A program made the position numbers and the translations under genes. Below, piece by piece: positions 11,927 to 23,269 of a stretch of DNA of 64,000 nt. Each line of letters opens with the position of its first letter. Within the stretch, counting starts at the first letter, position 1. Below the pieces are notes generated by a model. It saw only the letters and a list, made by a program, of their open reading frames with translations. It made no database searches and was not told the origin of the DNA. Source of the stretch: Cryptomeria japonica (taxonomy: Eukaryota; Streptophyta; Pinopsida; Cupressales; Cupressaceae); assembly GCF_030272615.1 (NCBI RefSeq), contig NC_081406.1, forward strand, positions 220,029,497 through 220,093,496, read 5' to 3'.

Positions 11927-12549
11927 GTATATGCACGAAGTTGTGGTACCAAAAAGTTGCCACACTTCAAAAAAAATTTAAAAAGCACATAAGACGCACA
12001 CCTTATAAGGCGTGCACCTTAAAAGTTGTGCATTGTAAACTTCAAAAAACCGTGCTCCACATTTTGGATGCATTTTGCATTCCAAACCCGTGTTTTGGCA
12101 TTTTCGGGTGCCATTTTCTTGCGCTCACCCTTTGTAAAAGCTTGAAATTGGGCACTAAGTTGTCCATCTCTCATCAAAATGCCGCCACACCATCGAAGAG
12201 CTTGATTGATATTATGATTGATATTTAATATATAAATATAATTATGATTGATATTTAACAATACAATTCTGTATATGCACGAAGTTGTGGTACCAAAAAG
12301 TTGCCACACTTCAAAAAAAATTTAAAAAGCACATAAGACGCACACCTTATAAGGCGTGCGCCTTAAAAGTTGTGCATTGTAAACTTCAAAAAACCGTGCT
12401 CCACATTTTGGATGCATTTTGCATTCCAAACCCGTGTTTTGGCATTTTCGGGTGCCATTTTCTTGCGCTCGCCCTTTGTAAAAGCTTGAAATTGGGCACT
12501 AAGTTGTCCATCTCTCATCAAAATGCCGCCACACCATCGAAGAGCTTGA
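11882..12549 (+). repeat. Duplicated left terminus: two 324-bp copies, 344-bp period
   Basis: Copies at 11882-12205 and 12226-12549 differ at only about two positions (GCACC/GCGCC and CTCACCC/CTCGCCC). They are separated by 20 bp of junk related to the repeat start. Each copy holds the last 45 bp of the H flank, the TIR and the first 250 bp of the element. The near identity makes this duplication recent compared with the decay of the genes inside. Confidence 0.9.
11927..11954 (+). repeat. Left terminal inverted repeat
   Basis: Starts GTATATGCACGAAG and runs into TTGTGGTACCAAAA. Its reverse complement is at 34067-34094 with two mismatches. A second copy lies at 12271-12298 because the left end is duplicated. 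Confidence 0.75.
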
Positions 12550-12629
12550 AGAGATATGTATTTTTATTTTCTTATTGTCATTTTTTTTATTAATTTGAAG
12601 ATTAAACTAGGTTTATTGATTTAAATTTA

Positions 12630-14528
12630 TTTTCATTATTAAGAAATGAGATTAGACAAAAAAATGTTGAAAATACTCAATCACCTCCTCATGAAGACCA
12701 TATTGAAGAAGAAGCACATCAATCACCTCTTCATGAAGACCATATTGAAGAAGAAGCACATCAAGAACCTCCTACAATCCCTAGACATCCTATAGGTACA
12801 CAAGAAAACCTATTAGGTCAAATAGAAAATAGCCAAAAAGAGCTTGAAGGTTTAATCACAAGGCTAAAAGATCCCACTGGAACAAACTCCCATAGGACAA
12901 ACCTTTCCAGTTCTTTGCAATCTATTGTATCTCACATACAATCTGTGAGTGGGCAAATAAATTTTTGGTCCCGCAAGAAGGAAGAACAAAAGCAATTTTA
13001 TGCTAACAAATTATCATATGTGACAGTGAAGAAAAAGAAAATTAATAAATTTGACTTGTGTGCTCTTTTTACAGACCCCTGAACGAATCAACCTTTACAC
13101 CCTAGATGTAGGAGATTCCCTCTTCATTGGTGTCATCATGAAGGGATTAAATTTTTTTTTTGGGATAGGTGGTGGATGGTATTTGATCAACCCCCATGCA
13201 ATAATCATGAGGTACCCCAATACTTTTTGAGAAAACTATACCGTGAGTTTGTCCTTAATGAGATCCCAAACTATTTTGATTTTCTAGATTTGCAAGGTAG
13301 AGGTGGGGGTTCCTTGCATGATAGAGAGGGTGCACAACATGATCCATATATCCCACCAAGACCCTTATCCAAACCTATGGTGGAGCATGTTATTATTCCT
13401 TCCATTGTGAAGGAGAGTATTGAGGTCGAAACTCTAGACTCGATTAGCTCACTCACTCAGACCCTTATATAGTATGCTAGGCCTCTAGTAGAGGGTGATG
13501 CGAGTGATGATGTTGATTCTTCTAGGCATCGAGTTCGAGCTCATTTTTGTCGCTCTTGTGGTTCTCTTTGCACTTATGATCCTAATAGTTCTGAGAATGC
13601 ATGTGCACGAGCAGAGTTTGCTACAGAGAACATTATCATGACAGAATCCTTGCTGAACGAAACATTTGGCATTGATACCCAAGTGAATTTCATTACAAGT
13701 TCATTTCATTCTTTTTATTAAATCTTATATGTAAATTTGAGAATATATCTAAATTAGTAAATTATTATGATAAAAAATCAAGGTCAAGGTGTTCACAATA
13801 CTAGCAACATTCCTACAACACCCTTTTTCACTACTTCGTCGACTCCACAGGTATACAACAAGTGAAAAAATATAATTATTATATGTAGATAGTTGAACCT
13901 TATGTGAATAATTTTCTAATTACTCATTTTGGATGTCAAATAGTTTGATGTTAGAGCTTCAACATCAACACCTCGTAGTGTATTTCATCGACAATCTTTC
14001 ACCTAGGTAAACAATTTATCTTTAATGTTGTTATTAAATAATATAGATAGTTTTGACGATTAATCAATATACTTTGTTTAATTTTTAGATGTTGACATCA
14101 GAGACTCCTCCTACTATTCACGCATCAATGGAGTGTGGTGTTGCTGCAGCAGTAGCAAGTTCAACTGCTTTAACAAAAGTATGAGACATATTTGTAAATT
14201 TAGTAAATTTAGCATTACATTTGTTATCTTAATAATATGTTATTGAAAATTTTAACGACACTTGTATTTAGTTTAATTTATATTGTGATGCTTACAAGAG
14301 GGGCTTGTCACTCCAGATCATGAACGTGCACCCGTTGTGGATGAACATCATGATTATTTGTATTCGGTAAGTGACTATTCTATTATATGTCATTCTAAAA
14401 TTCAATTTTTGTATATGCTAACATCATTCTTTTCATTGTATCAGGTGGAGTTACAAAAAAGTCTAGAGAGGAGGTTGAGTGGACGTACTCAAAAGACACC
14501 TGCATCATATACATCTCCATCCCCTTGA
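12630..14528 (+). pseudogene. Multi-exon gene relic A of the giant element, function unknown
   Basis: I do not recognise the family. A long exon (about 12630-13721) reads in one frame apart from TGA at 13080 and TAG at 13470. It has an acidic His/Glu-rich start with a 14-residue tandem repeat (42 bp, 12678-12719 and 12720-12761), a Lys-rich part near 12960-13050, then RCRRFPLHWCHHEGIKFFFW (about 13110) and CRSCGSLCTYDP. Candidate exons follow at about 13783-13850, 13944-14006, 14089-14178, 14301-14366 and 14445-14528. All are bounded by AG...GT, all junctions are phase 0, and the last exon ends in TGA. The 13944 exon ends ACC TAG before GTAAAC. The regular splice structure shows this was once a real gene. 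It is convergent with gene B. It may be the second protein of a two-gene DNA transposon, or a captured host gene. Confidence 0.55.
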
Positions 14529-14590
14529 CAGACAAAGATATCTCGTGATCTATTTCCTTCCCCTAGAGGGAAATGAATAGAATAGGGTCC

Positions 14591-15640
14591 TATGTTGTAT
14601 GCCTGTATGGCAATTTTGAACATATGTTTTGTATTACGAATATGTGACATTCTATCGCCATATGGCTTTTGGCAAGCTCCTATTTGACTTTATTGGATAC
14701 CATGTGTAGATGGAGGAAATGGGAAACTAAATCATGGATTTAGCTTCTTCCAACATCCAACAATGAAGTACCTACAAAACACACACATGCAAAGCCAAAA
14801 TAAACAAAGAAACACACATGCATGTTACATAATCCACTCCATTGCACTCCTTAAACCAAGATCTTATGTAGATAATACTGCTCTTAGAAGCACACACAAG
14901 AAGCTATGGTTTTTTGGAGATTCAAGATGATTGATGCAAAGGAAGCTAAAGAAAATGAAGTGCCAAGATGTTGAAGAATACAAACTGACATAAGTTCGAC
15001 GCATAAAGATCAGATATCTCAAATAAGAGAGGGGGCTTTGTTTAAATAGAATTTCTCTGGGTGAGTTCATGTTGTGGGATGAATGTGGGATAATGTAAGA
15101 TGAGTGGTATAGGGAAGATGAGTGGTAAATGGGAAATGGTAAGTGGAAAATGGTAAGTGGTAGGAGGGGATATTTAAGGGTTTTATTAAATAAATAGATA
15201 AATGTATATAAGGTGAATGCATGAATATGATATAATGTTTTATTTAATAAATTTAATGGATAAATGGTATGATATTAATAATAATATAATGAAAGGTGGG
15301 AATTATGAATAATGAATTATGGAGAAATAGTAGTGTAATAATTACTCACCCAATGTTAAGAGAAATTTGAAATTAAATGCAGACAAATTAATGGAAATTT
15401 TTATGTGTCTACACCATGTTCTATGCCTGTATGGAAAATTTGAACATATGTTTTGTATTACAAATATGTGACATTCTATGTCCATATGGCTTTTGGCAAG
15501 CCCCTATTTGACTTTATTGGATATCATGTTGTATGCCTTTATAGCAATTTTGAACATATGTTTTGTTTTATGAATATGTGAAATTCTAAGTCCATATGGC
15601 TTTTGGTAAGCCTATTTGTTTGTATTGGATATATTTGATT
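14591..15640 (+). repeat. 113-118 bp tandem repeat, three copies, interrupted by a solo LTR
   Basis: Units containing TTTGAACATATGTTTTGT, ATATGTGACATTCTA and CATATGGCTTTTGGCAAG occur at about 14591-14704, 15414-15530 and 15531-15640. The first two are separated only by the LTR at 14705-15413. Confidence 0.85.
14705..15413. mobile_element. Solo LTR (709 bp) with 5-bp target duplication CCATG
   Basis: Begins TGTAGATGG, ends GTGTCTACA, and is flanked on both sides by CCATG (14700-14704 and 15414-15418). Removing it and one CCATG rejoins the host tandem repeat exactly. There is no internal domain, so it is the product of LTR-LTR recombination. TTTAAATAG near 15042 is a plausible TATA box. The LTR family is not identified; its 3' end resembles the possible LTR ending at 42894. 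Confidence 0.9.
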
Positions 15641-15778
15641 GTTTTAAGGGTATACAATGTTGCATGGATTGTAGCTTTTTGGTTAATGCAAATCATTTAT
15701 CATGGCTATCCATAATTGCACAAAGTTTATTGTTACTTAAGATTTGAACCTAAATATGTGTTTATAATCCAAGACACA

Positions 15779-18700
15779 AGCCACCCCAATGCATATGAGC
15801 GAAGGGTTTGGTGCTGCAACACAACTCCGTAGGATCAGACAGATCGTTCTTATGATTAACAGGCGTCGAGAAATGCGATGCCGAATATTGACAACTTTGA
15901 GCAATTTGAGCACTTGGGTGATTTCACTGCTAGGGTGTGGCCCACAACGATCGGGCGAGTTGGAGAGAAAAAAGAAGGAATTCCTAGCATCAACCCAACC
16001 ACCTTGATGCATATGAGCTGATGGTTCGGTGCCGCGATGAGAGGATTGAAATATGGGGCATTGTTCAACTTTTCATTCAACTCATCTGACGCTTTTTGTC
16101 GCAACCGAGAAAGAGTCACCACGAGCATCTAGATCTAAGTTTACCGAAACCAAGAGAGGCTTTCTTAGAGTACCATAACATGACCCCGTAGGATTAGATA
16201 GATTGCTCTTATGATTAACGAGCGTCGAGAAACATGATGCTAAATATTGATAACTTTGAGCAATTTGAGCACTTGGTCGATTTCATTGCTAGGGTGTGTC
16301 TCACAACGATCGAGCGAGTTGGAGAGCAAAAAGAAGGCATTCCTAGCATAAACCTAGCCACCTCAATGTGTACAAGTTGACGGTTCAGTGCCGTGATGAG
16401 AGGATTGAAATATGGGGTATTGTGTAACTTTTCATTGAACTCATCTAACGCTTTTTGTCACAACCGAGAAAGAGTCGCCACGAGCAAGTGGATCCAAGTC
16501 TACCAAAGATGAGAGAGGATTTTTTAGAGTGCCATAATGCAACCCCATAGGGTTAGATAGATCATTCTTATGATTAATGAGCACCGAGAAATGCGATGCT
16601 GAATATTGACAACTTTGAGCAATTTAAGCACTTGGGTGATTTTGCTACTAGGGTGTGTCTCACAATGATAGGGCAAGTTGGAGAGAAAGAAGAAGGAATT
16701 CCTAGCGTATACCTGGCCACCCCAACACGTACAAGCTGACGGTTTGGTGCCGCGACGAGCAGATTGAAAGATGGGGCATTGTGCAACTTTTCATTGAACT
16801 CATCTGACGCTTTTTGTTGCATCCGAGAAAGAATCGCCATGAGCAACTGGATCCGAGTCTATCGAAATCGAGAGAGGATTTTTTAGAGTGCCATAACTTG
16901 ACCCCGCAAGATCAGATAGATCATTCTTATGATTAACGAGCGTGGAGAAACGTGATGCTAAATATTGACAACTTTGAGCAGTTTGAGCACTTGGGCGATT
17001 TTGCTGCTAGGGTGTGTCCTACAACGATCGGGCGAGTTGGAGAGAAAAAAGAAGGTATTCTTAGCATAAATCTAGCCACCTCAACACGTACGAGCTGATG
17101 GTTTGGTACCGCGATGAGAGGATTGAAATATGGGTCATTGTACAACTTTTCATTGAACTCATCTAACACTTTTTGTCGCAACCGAGAAAGAGTCACCACG
17201 AGCAACTAGATCTCAGTCTACCGAAACCAAGAGAGGCTTTTTTAGAGTGCCATAACATGATCCTACAGGATCAGATGGATCATTCTTACGATTAATGAGT
17301 GTGGAGAAACATGATGTCGAATATTGACAACTTTGAGCAGTTTGAGCACTTGGGCGATTTCGCTACTAGGGTGTGTCCCGCAATGATAGAGTGAGTTGGA
17401 GAGATAAAAGAAGTCATTCCTAGTGTAAAGCCAGCCACCCTGATGCGTACGAACTGACGGTTTGGTGCCATGATGAGCGGATTGAAAGATGGGGCATTGT
17501 GCACCTTTTGATTGAACTCATCTAACGCTTTTTGTCACAACCGAGAAAGAATTGCCACGAGCAACTGGATCCAAGTCTATTGAAACCAATAGAGGATTTT
17601 TTAGAGTGCCATAACATGACCCTGCAGGATCAGATGGATTGTTCTTATGATTAATGGGCACGGAGAAACGTGATGTCGAATATTGACAACTTTGAGCAGT
17701 TTGAGCACTTGGATGATTTCACTGCTAGGGTGTGTCCTGCAATGATCAGGTGAGTTGGAGAGAAAAAAGAAGGAATTACTAGTGTAAAACCGGCCACCGT
17801 GATGAGAGGATTGAAATATGGGGCATTGTGCAGCTTTTCATTGAACGCATCTGACACTTTTTGTTGCAACCGAGAAAGAGTCGCCATGAGCAACTGGATC
17901 CGAGTCTACCAAAACTGAGAGAGGATGTTTTAGAGTGCCATAAGAAAACCCCGTAGGATCAAATGGATCATTCTTATGATTAACAGGCACCGAGAAACGT
18001 GATGCCAAATATTGACAACTTTGAGCAGTTTGAGCACTTAGGCGATTTCACTGCTAGGGTGTGTCTCGCAATGATAGGGTGAGTTGGAGAGCAAAAAGAA
18101 GGAATTCCTAGCATAAATCCAGCCACCCCGATGTTTATGAGCTGACGGTTCAATGGCGCAATGAGCAGATTGAAAGATGGGGCAATGTGCAACTTTTCAT
18201 TGAACTCATTTGATGATTTTTGTCGCAACCGAGAAAGAATCACCACGAGCAACTGGATTCGAGTCTACTGAAACCAAGAGAGGATTTTTTAGAGTGCCAT
18301 AACATGACACCGTAGGATTAGATGGATCATTCTTGTGATGAACAGGCGCGAAGAAACGCAATGCCGAATATTGACAACTTTGAGTAGTTTGAGCACTTGG
18401 GCGATTTCGCTGCTAGGGTGTGTCTTGCAACAATCAGGCAAGTTGGAGAGAAAAAATAAGGCATTCTTAGTGTAAAACCAGCCACCTCGACGCGTATGAG
18501 CTGACGGTTTGGTGCCGCGACAAGCGGATTTAAAGATGGGGCATTGTGCAACTTTTCATTGAACTCATTTGACACTTTTTGTCGCAACCGAGAAAGAGTC
18601 ACCACGAGCAAGTGGATCCGAGTCTATCAAAACTGAGAGAGGCTTTTTTAGAGTGGCATAACATGACCCCGCAGGATTAGATGGATCATTCTTATGATTA

Positions 18701-19090
18701 ATGGGTGTCGAGAAACGTGATGCCGAATATTGACAACTTTGAGCAATTTGAGCACTTGGGCGATTTCGTTGCTAGGGTGTGTCCTGCAACGATAGAGTGA
18801 GTTGGAGAGAAAAAAGAAGGCATTACTAGTGTAAACATGGCCACCCCAATGTGTATGAGCTGACGGTTTGGTGCCATGAAGAGCGGATTGAAAGATGGGG
18901 CATTGTGCAACTTTTCATTGAACTCATCTAATGCTTTTTGTCGCAACCGAGAAAGAATTGCCACGAGCAACTAGATCCAAGTCTACTGAAATCGAGAGAG
19001 GATTTTTTAGAGTGCCATAACATGACCCCATAGGATCAGATAGATTGTTCTTACATGTCACTAACATCGAGAAAAACCATGCCAAATTTT
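15779..19090 (-). repeat. 359-bp tandem array, about nine copies
   Basis: Equivalent positions recur at 359-bp steps (for example 16574, 16933, 17292, 17651); one unit is 30 bp shorter (17651 to 17980). Copies differ by many point changes, so the array is old. On the minus strand most units keep an open frame of about 70-95 codons with the motifs LSRLRQK, EFNEKLHNAPSFNPL, GHTLAAKSPKCSNCSKLSIF and FFSPT. Part of the plus strand is also open in many units. 359 is not a multiple of three, so the frames do not join into one protein. The first unit (15779-15890) has lost its middle and the last fades into unique sequence near 19090. The array lies between the two convergent gene relics. Confidence 0.9.
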
Positions 19091-19341
19091 GATAATTTTT
19101 CATACTTTGAGTGATTGACAACAAATGAGCATTTTTTACATCTTTTACCATATTAGTAGGGTATACTTCATGAAATGATCCCATGTGATCTTCAATGGTC
19201 CAAAATAACATTATTTACATAAAATCACACAAAACAAGACAAAAACACAATTTTTTCCATTACAATTCCTCGAGTAGTCAAAAATACAAGTCATGTACAT
19301 ATATCCAAATAAGATTGATATTACAATTTTTACATTTACAT

Positions 19342-22300
19342 TTAATCCAATGAACCATCTGGATCTTCTCTACTCTTTATTGTGTCTAGTATGGCCTCAT
19401 GTTCAGACTCATGAACCTTCCATAGGTTCTTGTTTAGTGGTCTACCCCCATATCTGATCAAATGAACATTTGAAGCTACAACAAGGTTAGAATAATGAAG
19501 AAACTTCCTATGTGTCTCGAAGTCCTTGAACAACCACAAGTTAGACTTCTTCACTGGGTACCTTCTAAGCCATGTACCAGTAACAACTACTGATCCTGTG
19601 GGGTACTCAATATTTTCTCCAGGGCGATCCAATTTCTTTTTTGCGTCCACACAATGACATAGATAATAATATGTTCCTTCTTAATTGTCTTCAGTTGCAA
19701 TTACTGCATAAACATGCCCTGCAATGATCAAGTGAGAATAATTTAGCAAACAACTAAGGTAAAATATTAAAGTACAAAAAATTGCATGTGGATTAAATTT
19801 GACACATGGTCAAAGTCAATTGATGCTTCCATCTATGTGAGTTGTAGTGCACTCAGAGGTTGGTATGTCTCAAGTGGGATTAGAGGTCTCATACACCATT
19901 CATCCACCCACTCCTTTGACTCACAGTCATTATAGGCACCATCTCTACATGAAGAACAATAACATGCCATCCGCCATGTATGGATAGTCCATGAACTTGC
20001 ATTAGAGCTTTTGAAAGAGTGTAGCTCACTCGATCCTATCAATGTACAACAATCTTCTAATTTTGCAATGTTAGTATCATCTACCAATCAAAAAAATCTG
20101 TGAACTGAAGACTTACCTTGATTACCTGGACCAATTGTATTATTGCACCATTGAACAATTGATTTTGCATCTTTCAAGTTTGCATTTCCTTTGTACTTTA
20201 ACTCTTCTCGTGCTAAAGCTCTTTTAATGCATGCTCCTGCACCATCATGCTCCCCTTTTCCATGCCTAGCCTCAGAGAAATTCCACATATGTTGAATACA
20301 ATTCAACTTATGCATCCTACTCAACCAATAAAATATCGAAGAGTTCTTAAATTGTGATGCACAATTATCTAACCATATTATATGTTGATGGAATGATATG
20401 CCTTGGCTAGCCAAATCATCATAGAATATCTGAAAACAACCTTGCACAAACTCTGTAGAGTGTGAGCGATCATCACTGATGTAAAAATGATACTCCCTCA
20501 ATATCTTCCTATCCTCTTCCATACTATCATGTGCATGAATGAATGCTATATGCACAAATATGGAAACTTGTGTGGAGTTGTAATATTGTGATTGCACCTC
20601 GTTCTGCAGTTGTAGTGTGTAGTTCTCTACAAAGTCAACAATTGAAATGATTGTATGAAGTGGAAATGTGTCCTTGCATAGCTTAAATTGTGACTCCAAC
20701 CAACGAGCTCGATGGTTATGCCTTGCATACTCATACACTATATTCTCATGAAAGATGCCCATAAACTGATACATTGGAATCTTCTCACTAACCAATTCAC
20801 ACCTTTTTGCTTCTTTTCCATCTTTTAGCATGTAGGCCACTATCTTATATTTTTCAAATTTTACTAATTCATTACCAATTTCTTGTCCAATATCCATATG
20901 TTGACAAATTTGTAAATGATGCAATCCACCATAATCAACACATGTGCCATCCAAGCAACACTTATTGTAATATACTTGACCATCTACTCTTTCACATAAG
21001 ATGCTAGATATGAATTCCCTTGAAGATGTCGGTGGACCATTTATGTTGCACTCCTACAAAACATTGTTAGCATGCAACTCTATACATATGCGTTGATAAA
21101 CATCATAATGGTTAGAAAATTCAATATGTACTCTACAACAACAAGTTGTGCATGTGTGATTTATTTTGACATAAAAAGGGTTTACCATTTCAAAGAATCT
21201 TTGAATAATTTTTATTTGAGGATACATACATTGAAACTTGGCAAAAAATTGTGTTTGAGTCATATCCAAAAAATGTTTCGGATGTGGATCATGGATTTTA
21301 CTACCAATCCTCCTTCTTACAACATCTCTTTGATTTGGAGAGACCCTTGTGTTGTTCTTCCAAAAATATTCAATTAGGGATCTCAAGGCTTCAACAATTG
21401 CTTTATGTTTCCGTGGTAATCTATCGGAAAATGCCCATAACTCATTGTTATATGGATCCTCCACTCTTTGTCACCTTCCCAAAGCTCTCATTAGAGTTTG
21501 TCTACTTATCTTCAATTGTTTACTTGTCTTTCTAAGGAGGTAAGCTTTCTTAGTTTGAGTGCTTACAATTGTTTATGTAATGACACATCATGTGGCATTA
21601 CTATCTTTTGTGCGTGAGTTAGAACCAACAGTATCATATGCATTCATCAGATTCTTCGCAACAGATTTGTCGCTTGATTCAATCGATGTTTTTAGCCCAA
21701 GAATCTTCATTATGGGCCTAAATTTTAGATTTCTCATAATTTCAACAAATAGTTGACATCTTCCTATGTCATTTAAAGGCTCAAAAAATATTTTCCATAT
21801 TCGGTTAGCATGTCTTTGACAAGTACGCTTCGAAATCTTGTCAACCATTGGTTTCAAAACATTGGCATCAATATCAATCAAATACTTAGGCTTTCTATGC
21901 AAAACTCTAGGAGGTGTTCTCAAACTTTGAGTTACCTCAAGATTAGGAATGTCAACAACATTAGGGATAGGTGGCATACCTTCAACTTTAGATGAAAATA
22001 ATGACATACCTTGAAATTGAGGTGTACAAGATGGTGTAGCTCCAATACTTGATGTCAGCCATGAAGTACTTGCAATGTCAAATGTCATAGAGGGAGTGCA
22101 TTCAATATGAGATGTTGTAGACACCAATGGTGTGCCAATAAGAGATGGTGTGCCTTCAACTTGAGATGTAAGAGATGGGGTGCCTTCAACTTGAATTGTG
22201 GTAGAAATGCTCTCAACCTCGGGATTCAATTGTCTCATTGCATGAAGGTTTTGCATCCATTGCCTTTGTGTGGCCAATTTTGTCTCTCTCTTGGATTGGA

Positions 22301-22466
22301 TGGATATTTCATGTTCCTCTTCAATTTGAACCTCTTCAATTGGCACCTCTTCTTATATGGTATTCAATTTCCTTTGTTCACGAAGTTGCTTCATTCCTTC
22401 TCTTCTTTTTGCATTCTTAGCTTCACTCTCTTCCAGTGTTACATTTTTTGGTCATTTACTCGACAT
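19342..22466 (-). pseudogene. Transposase-like gene relic B (877-codon frame plus last exon)
   Basis: One frame runs from ATG at 22466 to about 19833 (multiple of three throughout), broken by roughly seven stops, then an intron and a last exon (about 19718-19342, ending at TAA). The N-terminal quarter is low-complexity Ser/Thr/Pro with repeated VEGTPSL-like units. The middle has basic stretches and cysteine-rich segments (CTTCCCRVH near 21150; YYNKCCLDGTC near 20950). The catalytic-looking region carries FYISDD (about 20490), IIWLDNCASQFKNS (about 20370) and a HGKGEHDGAG motif (about 20265). The conserved HGKG..DG.G motif and regularly spaced Asp residues suggest a DDE-type transposase, but this is inference and I cannot name the superfamily. 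It points towards gene A and would be the mobilising enzyme of the giant element. Confidence 0.65.
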
Positions 22467-23022
22467 GATGATGATTTCTACATGTACATGCACATAAAAG
22501 AGAATAAAGTGAAATTATGCATCTATGACTATCCTAATTATGCATATGTTAAAATGGATATATGAAATTGAAATTATTTCATGTATTCCTTTTCTAAGTT
22601 ATTTCATAAGATCTCAAGGATGTATGAAATTGCAAATTTTTTTTTAAACCACTTAACAAATAATTTTCTTATGCAACTTCCTTCAAATGCATTGTTACAT
22701 CTAATGTAAATCTAATAGTATTATAATCAATTTTGACTCACACTTTTATTCTAACATTTAAACAAAATAACACTTAATAAGTATTTGAATTCTAAAATCA
22801 AGAAAATATTACCTCAATTATTCAAATTTGATAAAAAAAACTATGTTCTTCCTCTTTGACTTTGCCAAATGAAAAAAAAGGTGGTGGAGAGCTAATGGAA
22901 TGTATAAAATAACCTTGCATAAAATGTCAACACCATGCAAAAAGAGTTTTTTTTGTCTGATCATGCATAGAAAGAAGACAAAATGGGAGAATGTGGGCTT
23001 GGATCACAGGTCAAGGGTCCCA
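22467..23022. other. Region upstream of gene relic B
   Basis: AT-rich stretch that would hold the promoter of the minus-strand gene. No confident TATA box or other motif could be assigned. Confidence 0.4.
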
Positions 23023-23241
23023 TATAACCATTTTTTAGTGCAGCTCATTTGGCTAGCGCCAAAGATGGCTCTAGCCAAACGACTTCCATTGAAATTTTTT
23101 ACCTTTGATAAATTTCTACTCTATACCCTATAACCTTTTTTTTGTGCAGCTCACATGGCTAGGGCCAAATATGGCACTAGCCAAATGACTTCCATTGAAA
23201 TTTTTTAACATTTGAAAGATTTCTACTCTATACCCTATAGT
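23023..23241 (+). repeat. Two-copy tandem repeat, unit about 106-112 bp, with TTTGGC/GCCAAA dyads
   Basis: Two units share GTGCAGCTCA, ATGGCT/TAGCCAAA, GACTTCCATTGAAATTTTTT and TTTCTACTCTATACCCTATA. The first contains ATTTGGCTAGCGCCAAA (23047-23063), a short dyad like those at 32837 and 33124-33209 on the far side of the satellite. Confidence 0.8.
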
Positions 23242-23269
23242 TTGATAGCTACAACCATAAAAATTAAAC

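Noticed and set aside
15856-18970. The 90-codon frames of the 359-bp array as separate genes
   Set aside because: They lie in a tandem array, vary in length, lack a recognisable family and are matched by plus-strand openness in many units.
15779-19090. Link between this 359-bp unit and the Drosophila 359-bp satellite
   Set aside because: Only the length agrees; the sequence here has no such relation that I know of.
19342-22466. All stops in relic B being explainable by C-to-T change (CAA, CAG or CGA to stop)
   Set aside because: Every stop codon can be reached that way, so it is no evidence for methylation-driven decay by itself.
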